Of a DNA stretch of 15,416 nucleotides, positions 9,271 to 15,416 are shown piece after piece. The notes beneath the pieces are model-generated. The model ran no database searches and was not told the DNA's origin. It was given only the letters and a program-made list of their open reading frames with translations. This stretch comes from Hemicentrotus pulcherrimus (Eukaryota; Echinodermata; Echinoidea; Camarodonta; Strongylocentrotidae): positions 113,027 to 128,442 of the forward strand of contig BEXV01001141.1 of NCBI GenBank assembly GCA_003118195.1, in the 5' to 3' direction. Numbering within the stretch: the first letter of the stretch is position 1; each line of letters opens with the position of its first letter. The position numbers were made by a program, and so were the translations under genes.

Positions 9271-9410
9271 GTAGGACCAATCAGATCAGCCGCTCGCGCC
9301 GCATGGAAACAATTTAGGGGATATCCCCGTTTGCGCACACTTCCATCTCCTCATTTGGGCTCAACTACATGTGCTCGCGGAGTTGCAGATCATTCGTCTC
9401 CGCCAATAAA
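9271..9410 (+). promoter_or_regulatory. Possible promoter-like CpG/CCAAT patch
   Basis: A GGACCAATCAGA CCAAT box (CCAAT at 9277-9281) is followed by CGCTCGCGCCGC, a perfect 12-bp palindrome GGGGATATCCCC (9317-9328) that fits the kappaB-type consensus GGGRNWYYCC, several CpGs and a second CCAAT at 9403-9407. This CpG density contrasts with the AT-rich surroundings. The same GACCAATCAGA word occurs twice in the promoter-like region near 13250. No start codon with an extended frame follows directly, so the target gene, if any, is unclear. Confidence 0.35.
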
Positions 9411-9545
9411 GAATTCATCTTTAGTGTTTAAAAACTCTATTTGTCCTCTGTTATGAACAGACTAGATATTTCAGCTGGATTCATTTGTGACATCTTCTTC
9501 AAGGGTTTCTGAACAATTTATTGTTTGTTTTCGAGTTGTCTGCAG

Positions 9546-9617
9546 ACAACTGAGCAACATCCTGACGTGTCGAAAACAGAGCAACCTGTCAAGGAGGGGG
9601 AGCTCAGCGTGGCCTAG
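9546..9617 (+). CDS. Candidate exon (possibly terminal) of an unrecognised gene
   Basis: A strong acceptor context (T-rich stretch ending GTTGTCTGCAG) precedes 9546. From there one frame encodes TTEQHPDVSKTEQPVKEGEL followed by SVA and a TAG stop (24 codons including stop). This hydrophilic composition is unlike the low-complexity chance frames elsewhere in the intergenic region. A second frame stays open across the interval and beyond to about 9665, and AG|GTTAGA at 9616-9621 could act as a donor instead. No family is recognised and no upstream exon was found to join to it. A chance occurrence remains quite possible. Confidence 0.3.
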   Translation, partial: TTEQHPDVSKTEQPVKEGELSVA

Positions 9618-9721
9618 GTTAGAATACATACAACTGGAGCCAAGGCACACTCTGTTTGAGTCTTAGACTTGGAGGAGTTGTTAACGTACACATGTCATTT
9701 GACTTTTGAAGCTCTACCCAG

Positions 9722-9801
9722 GACAATCCGTAGTCGCAGAGGAACATAATACCCGAGCAGAATACACTGATTTTGCGGTCTCTTCGAATCCAAGCTGTAA
9801 G
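9722..9801 (+). CDS. Candidate internal exon of an unrecognised gene
   Basis: Eighty bases lie between an acceptor-like CTCTACCCAG and a good donor AAG|GTAAGC. Only one of three frames is open through the interval; it needs two bases completing a codon and ends in phase 0. The peptide includes QSVVAEEHNTRAEYTDFAVS and ends in NPSCK. Its phase does not match the 9546-9617 interval in either usable frame, so the two are not simply consecutive exons. No domain is recognised. Confidence 0.25.
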
Positions 9802-9961
9802 GTAAGCCAGACAGTGAACAAAGGAGTTTGGCAATTTTGTTGTACTCTAAAACAGAACGATTGTTATAGAAACCACACATCAGTTGCGTATGATTAATCG
9901 ATGGTTGGGAAGTTTGAGGGGAGAAGTTAGAAACACAGCATGTTTATAAGCCTGATCGTGA

Positions 9962-10045
9962 ATGCGAGAAAGGAAGAGAAGGTGTAGAAAGAAAGAAAGA
10001 GAAAGAGAGAGAGGGGGAAATGGAGACGGAGAAAAAGAGAGAGCA
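9962..10045. repeat. Purine-rich (GA)n tract
   Basis: Degenerate GAGA/GAAA repeats dominate, including AAAGAAAGAGAAAGAGAGAG and a GGGGG run. It is similar in type to the tract at 6337-6450 but not an evident copy of it. Confidence 0.8.
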
Positions 10046-11248
10046 ATGAAAAGTGACAAGAAAAGTCCAACGAGCTCGCATCTGAAGCAGTTCAGACTTG
10101 TTGTCTCTTTTAGGATATGAATTTGTTTGAGGGATTCCAGTGTTTTAGCCTGAAAATAGGAAATGTATGAAAGTATAGTGTGAATACAAGGGAACGAAAA
10201 TACAATATTAGCAGTATACTCATGCTCAGGTTATTTCGAATGAGGAAAATGAAACCAATTTGTGTACAACCCTGAGCGAGGCAACTCTGGCGCAATAAAC
10301 TATTGAGTGGAAGGAAATCGGTACTTAGCATACTGTTTCGACAAAATATTGGGTAATCCTACATACATAGTTTAAAACCTAACGCATACAGAATTGTATG
10401 TGAGAATCATTGAAAAAGAATGATTAAGAGTGTGGTTCGGTTAAAGAAATACAGAAAGAATATCAGGAAGACAATATGAAAAAATATGGTCAAATGATAT
10501 TGACACCATTTACACTTTCTCATCATATCATTCACTAAACAGTTTCCAAACGGTCTCCCAAAATAAATGAATAGAAAAGAGGCAAATACTCTTCACTCAA
10601 TTGGCAATAATTATTTTCAGTGGAGGGAAGTCTTTTCAAATGTTAGAGATATAAACACAAAGGGATTCCACCCTGTTGAAAGGTTTGATTAAAATATAGA
10701 GCAACAACAAAAAAGGAGAGAGAAACATGAGAATTTGACCAAAAAACCGATTGGAAAAATAGAAAGATGAATTATTGGTGCGATCAATCAAACAAAAATT
10801 GGCAACTCTATGACGTATCTTGCGAGGTCCCATCCCAGTGCCGTGTAATAAACAAAATAAGTCGAAAAGTTATATTTTTCCCTCAAGAACATGTTCAATC
10901 ATTAATTTACCCTGAATATTTGTTGCAATCATTCACCCTGAATATTTATTGCAGATATGTTTTCCTACAACTCCTGTTAATGAGACAAATCTATCTCTTC
11001 TTCAGAACCGAAAAAAATTAATGATTATGAAATGTTCTGTACACAGCAAATTGGAGACGGGCTTGCAAAATACAGTGTTGCCAATTCGCGTTTCACTGAT
11101 GTCAATTTCAAAAATTCATAAAATTTCTAGTTTTAATCAGATATTACTAACACTTTCACTAGTTTGTTTCTCTCCTTTTTAAATTTGTTATCATTAAAAT
11201 CAAATAAGTAACAGTTTGGACTTCCCTGTAATATATTCCACGTAACTT
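10046..11248. other. Intergenic DNA, no recognised gene
   Basis: AT-rich, with no exon I can support. It contains a direct repeat of about 26-30 bp at 10896-10951 (CAATCATT...ACCCTGAATATTT.TTG twice). Open frames here have no recognisable domains. Confidence 0.5.
10896..10951. repeat. 26-30 bp tandem duplication
   Basis: CAATCATT followed by CACCCTGAATATTT.TTG occurs twice in succession; the first copy carries a 4-base insertion. Confidence 0.8.
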
Positions 11249-11615
11249 TTAAAGGTAAAGACCAGTTATGATCATGCGATTGCATTGTGAGAGAAACGTT
11301 GTGGAATCGATCAGAAAAGGTTGATCATCTAGCATCTAGCACTCCGCAAGGTTCTGGAATCATCAAAATGATAAGAAATTTGGCCCATTCCGTGTAACAT
11401 TACAAGCAATTTACACAGACAGATGTATGTGGGACTACCCTCACAGACCATGAGAGAAACAAATTTACCAAATATATGAATTAGTAGGCGGTTTCCCGGC
11501 AAATTTGTTGTCATCATGTATTAGTCAAAACATTTTTTTTTCACATGATTGGTAATGAGAGCTTCCATTTCATTTTTTGAAACTGGGGCGTTTCCAATAC
11601 TGGTCTTTACCTTAA
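11249..11615. mobile_element. TTAA-bounded non-autonomous element (MITE)
   Basis: GGTAAAGACCAGT at 11254-11266 and its exact reverse complement at 11599-11611 form 13-bp terminal inverted repeats. TTAA lies at 11249-11252 on the left and 11612-11615 on the right, consistent with a TTAA target-site duplication, the type used by piggyBac-like transposases. One extra A sits between TTAA and the left repeat. The element is about 367 bp and has no transposase. Its left part (11270-11386) has an inverted relative at 4101-4227. Confidence 0.7.
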
Positions 11616-11934
11616 AGCAGGATCTTATTTGGCATTTTAGACTATGTAAACATATACTTTTTCTATTTGGGTTTCATTGGTATTATGAGGTGAAGTATAC
11701 TAGTACCAGGACAAAATATAATCCTGGTAGCCTGTCCAAAATGATGAATTACTATAATCAATATTAAGCCCAGCGCACATAATACGATCCTCGAGTCCTA
11801 CGATGAACCAGCTTTTTCTTCAAGAAAAGGCAATTTTATTACACAACCTAATCAAACATCATCTTACTGATGTTGGTTCTATAAAAAAAAGAGGTTCTAA
11901 AAATGAATTTATTGCACTTAAAGAGAAGGTTGAG
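11616..11934. other. Intergenic DNA
   Basis: AT-rich, between a TTAA element and a SINE. The open frame starting at 11803 runs into the SINE and has no similarity I recognise. Confidence 0.5.
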
Positions 11935-12091
11935 TTTTGGGGAGAGGTGAAAACAACCGTTTTACACATGGGAGGAGAGTGGCAAACGTTGAGTAATATC
12001 TTGCCAAAGGACGTTATAGTGCCGCGGCGGGACTCGAACCGGAAACCATGTGAGCCACAGTCCGGTTACACATCCACTAAGCCACGACACC
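11935..12091 (-). mobile_element. tRNA-derived SINE
   Basis: Read on the minus strand, the 5' head (12091 to 12018) has tRNA architecture. A 7-bp acceptor stem (GGTGTCG with CGGCACT, allowing G-U) flanks an A-box-like TGGCTTAGTGG and a clear B box GGTTCGAGTCC. The T stem is mispaired and the anticodon loop lacks U33, so this is not a working tRNA. Downstream comes CCTTTGGCAAGATATTACTC and a GCCACTCTCCTCCCA segment, which I recall as the body of a SINE family common in sea urchins and other marine deuterostomes. The 3' boundary is approximate. A and B boxes would form an internal RNA polymerase III promoter. Confidence 0.75.
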
Positions 12092-13170
12092 TTACCTCTA
12101 ATTTATTTGAAGTATCAAAGATATCTTCAACCTCAAAAAAAATATGTAATGTGTAGGCCTTCTGATTGCTCAAAAGCCTTTTTGAATAAGAAGAATTATG
12201 GAAATTCGGAAACACGATTTTCAATTTCCAAGTAGAAATATTCATATTTTACTTTACATTTCACTGTACCAGTATAAACCCAAATTCGGTAGGATATATT
12301 CACCGAGCCTGCCCTCATGAACGTTGTAAATAGATACAGAACGAAATAAAGGCAGATAAAAGGAAAACACATGGATAATGAGTAGGAGCGGTAGGATGTC
12401 AGAAACTAGAATAAGGGATTTTTACATTTAGCCGCTGAAGTTTCTGTCTTTAATAAAACTTCATGTTAACAGGAATTGTAAAGACATGCAACCAATTTCA
12501 CTGGAAAATCTCGAAATTATATAATCACAAAAGGCTTTTGTAATGTAAGTAATGGTTAATGAAAATTACTTTCAGTTGTTTGGAATTCTAAGTATTTTCA
12601 GTTTTATACAACAGTTTCATTCCCAGAATTTTCTGAGAATATATTTGTATTTAAAAACTGAAACTCCATGTTTATTAATCTAAACTCGTGTGTCCAAATG
12701 AAATTTTCCACAATATTCAAGAATCCCTTGTTTTCTATGATTCTGAATTTTCAGAGTAAATACACAGTGAATTAAACACTTTCCCCAGAATATAATGATT
12801 TGCTTTTTAAAAGAAAAGATAATTGGGATGAGTGTCCAATTGAAAACTTTAATAAAATTAGGTTAAAACATTCCCTCAAGATTAACATGTGTAGCATAAC
12901 TTCTTATCCAAGTTTTGTGAAAAGTGATCAATGTTTAGTGAGGGATACTTCGAGTTGATTTCTGATAACAATAATTGAGATTTAATTGAGGAGTAACTTC
13001 GAAGGGGTTTTATGTCATAAAATATTGTACTGCTATCTCAACTTGTATTTTGAATACCAAAACAAAATTGTTTTGTTATTTGTTTATTAAATAGTAGAAA
13101 TGGAATAGCAGTTACGGACCAAGCAAAAGTGTACACACAACTTTTTTTTTCCTTCTCTACCGCCGACGCT
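12092..13170. other. Intergenic DNA, AT-rich
   Basis: No exon, RNA gene or clear repeat can be supported here. The T10 tract at 13142-13151 and a CpG-containing stretch (CCGCCGACGCTCAGCGC) mark the transition to the promoter-like region. Confidence 0.5.
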
Positions 13171-13435
13171 CAGCGCTTTACTCTGCTGCATTGTTAAGGG
13201 GGAAAAAAACTCCAACTTCCTTTAAAAGCCGGACTGCCCACTGACCAATCAGACGCCAAGATGCCCCCTGCAGATGGTGATTTTGACCAATCAGAGGCGA
13301 GGGATTGTCACTCAGTGACGCTAGGCATGCTGAACAACTGGTGGTTGTGAGGGGAGCTTTTCTTGTTCTGGCATCGCGCATTGACCTATGTCAGTCTGGC
13401 ATAAAGTCATAACTTTTAGGGATCCTTGTGTTAAC
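13171..13435 (+). promoter_or_regulatory. Likely promoter and 5' UTR of a secreted/membrane protein gene
   Basis: The sequence TGACCAATCAGA occurs twice, at 13242-13253 and 13284-13295, exactly 42 bp apart (about four helical turns). Both fit the extended NF-Y/CCAAT-box consensus. TTTAAAAG near 13220 is a weak TATA-like word. The palindrome TCACTCAGTGA follows at about 13308-13318. GC content rises here relative to both sides. The ATG at 13436 lies 145 bp downstream of the second CCAAT box, consistent with transcription starting in between. No initiator could be assigned. Confidence 0.6.
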
Positions 13436-13550
13436 ATGGAAACCATCTCTATGTACCACGTGCACCAACTTCCTCGATTGTGGGCGTATCTGCGAATGAT
13501 CTTCCTCCTCTTGACGTTTGTGCCATGGCAACCAGTGTTGGGGATCCAAG
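13436..13550 (+). CDS. First coding exon of a secreted or membrane protein (signal peptide)
   Basis: The ATG at 13436 has a good context (AACATGG). It opens 38 codons plus one base before a donor CAAG|GTAATTG, leaving phase 1. The peptide METISMYHVHQLPRLWAYLR is a basic n-region. A hydrophobic core (MIFLLLTFV) and a PWQPVLG c-region suitable for signal peptidase follow. Signal-peptide exons ending in phase 1 are typical of multidomain extracellular proteins built from phase 1-1 modules (Ig, EGF, sushi and others). The domain type cannot be told because the next exon lies outside the window. An in-frame upstream ATG at 13388 would add 16 residues but has poor context (CCTATGT). I do not recognise the protein. 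Confidence 0.62.
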
Positions 13551-13616
13551 GTAATTGTTTTCAAAAACTATATCCTTTTGTATGTTGGTTTATGTTGACT
13601 TTATTTTTCCTATTAT

Positions 13617-13735
13617 ACTAAGATTTAAACCCGACCCCGGCACTGTTAAAATCGGATGTAACAAATGAAATTTTCTGAGTTTCAATCTTTTTTATTTTGT
13701 TAGACGTCATTTAAGATCCCCGGTCGGGTTTTTAG
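13617..13735. repeat. Small inverted-repeat element
   Basis: AAACCCGACC at 13627-13636 and GGTCGGGTTT at 13722-13731 are perfect inverted 10-mers. The block starts with CTA and ends with TAG, so its ends are themselves complementary. It is about 119 bp long with an AT-rich centre, as in a short MITE. Confidence 0.5.
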
Positions 13736-13744
13736 TCAGAGCTA

Positions 13745-13812
13745 GGGCCCTGTCTCATAAAGAGTTGCGGTTGATTAGAACCAGTCGCAACTCTGTATGA
13801 ATACAGGCTTTG
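13745..13812. repeat. GAGTTGCG hairpin repeat
   Basis: AGAGTTGCG at 13761-13769 pairs with CGCAACTCT at 13796-13804. It is embedded in GGGCCCTGTCTCATAAAGAG...TGTATGAATACAGG. I recall near-identical hairpin units scattered in sea urchin DNA, usually with longer pairing through the centre; here the centre is degenerate. Confidence 0.55.
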
Positions 13813-14230
13813 AACAAATTTAACACCTCCAAAGTCTATTCAACTACGTGTTTAATTACATAGAATGGGTATTAGACAAACTGATTAGTTTATCCTGTTT
13901 AAGTATGCCCCAATAACTCAAAACCATTATAAATTTGCAAATCTCACAAAAGAGTGGGGAAATTATGATATTTATTTTTTCTGAAAAGATTTATAGTACT
14001 ATATTGATCTTAGCAAAACGTGATATTCATGCGTGTTCTCTTATATCAAACAATATCAGTGGAAAGATTACAATATATGGTTTCAGGAAATAAACCAAAA
14101 TATAATTAACTATAGTCACTTACACAAATGGACAAGTACACGCAATGGTATACCAGAAGTGTATTAATATTTATATTTTGAAATTAAATACACACCGCTT
14201 AATATTATTATAACATAGATAATTACTTAC

Positions 14231-14625
14231 TTAAAGGTGAAGTCGCCCTGATATATTGTTCATTGTAATGGAAAGTGTGAACAAAAATTCATTAAAAAGT
14301 AGAAAGATATGAGTTTTAAAACAAATTTATAACTCTGTGATATATCATTTGGTTCCCTCTCACGTTTGCTCTGCACTTAAAATCATTTTTGTGTTCATTT
14401 TCTCTGAAGATTTTTTTTTTTCTCACTTCAGCTGGAGACTGTTTTTCAGAGTGACTGAGAACAAAATCAAAAGTTTAACATAAAACATCAGAGAAAAATA
14501 TATACATTTACACATCAAATCATTGCAACTTAAAATTTGTTTCCACACCAACCCTGTGTGAGTTTTCTAGAAAATTCTTTATTGTTCAAATAAACATATA
14601 TGAATAGGGTAGCCCATCGCTTTAA
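14231..14625. mobile_element. TTAA-bounded MITE-like element
   Basis: The left end TTAAAGGTGAAGTCGCCCT and the right end, read on the minus strand as TTAAAGCGATGGGCTACCCT, form imperfect terminal inverted repeats with TTAA at both outer edges (14231-14234 and 14622-14625). It is about 395 bp, has no coding capacity, and lies in the first intron of the signal-peptide gene. Its first bases (TTAAAGGTGAAG) resemble those of the element at 11249 (TTAAAGGTAAAG). Confidence 0.6.
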
Positions 14626-15132
14626 CAAATGGGCAAATGACACGCCCTACTATTCAATATTTCGTCGGACAGGGGTTTGAGACATTCATCAATGTCTAAC
14701 CGTTTCATGAAGTTTCAAGAAATAAATAATAGTATTTGATTACTTGTTAGACTAATGGCATATTTTCTAAGAGAAAAAAAAATATTGTAAAATGGGATTT
14801 GATTAAGGTCGAAATTAATGAAAATTAATGAAAGTAAACTCTGAAAAGGAAAATAGATGAAGGTATGGGGTAATTAGAGTTTATGATACTTGAATAAACA
14901 AAATGTTTCTTAAATTAGCAAAATCTGATTCTTGAATAAACACACAATTTCTGGCCTTCAGTGCAAGACTTCCTTTTAAATAGGAAGCACCTATCATAAA
15001 ACTTTACACTTGAGAGCCTAGGATGACCTGGAGGGAATTTCCCCGCAATGATACCTTTATGAAATGAAACAACATATACAGTAGGCTTGCGGTTGCACCT
15101 AATGTGAGAGAAGAGGAGGATTGGGAAGCACA
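14626..15132. other. Intronic DNA, AT-rich
   Basis: No supportable feature. Short direct repetition of AATTAATGAAA near 14813-14834, otherwise unremarkable until a purine-rich stretch near 15106-15125. Confidence 0.5.
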
Positions 15133-15335
15133 GAAAAGGAATGTTGGTGTAGTCTTGAAAAAGACTGTTGGTTATCTTTCTTAGCTTATAGTTCTATTAA
15201 AGGAGATTTATAGCGCCGGTTGGAGAGGATGGGTGGTACGGCTCCTCTCCAACCGGCGCTATAGTTCTCCTTAGAACTATAAGCTAAGAAAGATTATCAA
15301 CAGTCTTTTTTAAGACTACACCAACAATCCTTTTC
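15133..15335. mobile_element. Near-perfect foldback element with 15-base loop
   Basis: The left arm (15133-15228, 96 bases) and right arm (15244-15335, 92 bases) are reverse complements, apart from about six mismatches and one 4-base indel; they are separated by 15 bases. The inner arm end TAGCGCCGGTTGGAGAGG is perfectly conserved. Each arm contains a 16-base stem-loop-like word (15151-15166 and 15302-15317) and an AAGAAAGAT or complement. There is no coding sequence. The high arm identity suggests recent insertion or ongoing gene conversion. Sea urchins carry known foldback elements (TU family) whose long inverted repeats include tandem sub-repeats; similarity to these is untested. Confidence 0.8.
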
Positions 15336-15402
15336 ACGACTACACACACACACTCAAGAAAGAGAGATTACCGAGAGTCCTTTTTCAGGATTCCCCAATT
15401 CT
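15336..15402 (+). repeat. Extra degenerate sub-repeat outside the foldback right arm
   Basis: Beyond the right arm come a short CA tract (15342-15352), CAAGAAAGA at 15355-15363 and GAGTCCTTTTTCAGGATTCCCCAA. The order AAGAAAGA, GATTA, then a stem-loop-like word repeats the pattern inside the right arm (AAGAAAGATTATC then AGTCTTTTTTAAGACT). The outer arm therefore appears to be built of tandem, diverged units; the left side has only a partial counterpart (GGATTGGGAAGC...GAAAAGGA). Confidence 0.55.
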
Positions 15403-15403
15403 C

Positions 15404-15415
15404 CCCCCCCCCCCC
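15404..15415. repeat. Poly-C tract at window end
   Basis: Twelve C and a final T end the window, matching the C10 run at its start. Such tracts often stop assembly, so both ends may be contig edges. Confidence 0.9.
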
Positions 15416-15416
15416 T

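Larger units (their letters stand above)
13551..15416 (+). other. First intron of the signal-peptide gene (5' part)
   Basis: Sequence after the donor contains no further exon I can support up to the window edge. It is filled with small repeats: an inverted-repeat fragment at 13617-13735, a hairpin at 13761-13804, a TTAA element at 14231-14625 and the foldback at 15133-15335. Confidence 0.5.

Noticed and set aside
12018..12091. Functional tRNA gene
   Set aside because: The T stem has mismatches, the anticodon loop lacks U33, and a SINE body follows, so I call it a SINE.
13388..13435. Upstream ATG as the real start of the signal-peptide gene
   Set aside because: Its context is poor (C at -3, T at +4) compared with AACATGG at 13436, and it would lengthen an already long n-region.

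Overview
This is AT-rich eukaryotic (animal) DNA. Coding sequence is split by GT-AG introns, intergenic space is long, and there are many microsatellites, homopolymer tracts and short inverted-repeat transposons. Several repeat motifs are of the kind I associate with sea urchin genomes: short elements starting TTAAAGGT, a GAGTTGCG/CGCAACTC hairpin, a GGCCCGTATTC terminus and a tRNA-derived SINE. A sea urchin or other echinoderm is my best guess. That rests on recalled repeat style, not on a diagnostic gene.

Region 1 (1-2400, + strand) is the 3' end of an SLC5A-family sodium/solute cotransporter (SGLT-like). Three coding exons (460-675, 1697-1823, 2171-2400) join in frame and give the last 190 residues: two transmembrane segments, a charged cytoplasmic loop, and the final transmembrane helix just before the stop. 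The 5' exons lie outside the window. A 3 x 31 bp tandem repeat sits in the second visible intron.

Region 2 (2401-13170) is mostly intergenic. It holds mobile-element remains: a large imperfect palindrome at 4327-4700, a repeat pair in opposite orientation (4101-4227 and 11270-11386), a TTAA-flanked element at 11249-11615 and a tRNA-derived SINE on the minus strand at 11935-12091. Between 9270 and 9801 a CCAAT/CpG-rich patch is followed by two short open intervals with good splice-site context. These may be exons of an unrecognised gene, but the evidence is weak.

Region 3 (13170-15416) looks like the promoter and first coding exon of a second + strand gene. Two identical 12-bp CCAAT-box sequences lie 42 bp apart, upstream of an ATG in good context that begins a signal-peptide-like sequence of 38 codons ending in a phase-1 splice donor. 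The rest of the window is then its first intron. It contains a TTAA-bounded element (14231-14625) and, near the right edge, a compact foldback of about 200 bp. The arms of that foldback contain 6-bp-stem, 4-base-loop motifs and CAAGAAAGA-type sequences that resemble the 3' processing signals of replication-dependent histone genes.

The window starts and ends in poly-C, so both edges may be contig ends. The two genes have no obvious functional link. The most unusual structures are the right-edge foldback with its histone-3'-end-like motifs and the 4.3-4.7 kb palindrome.
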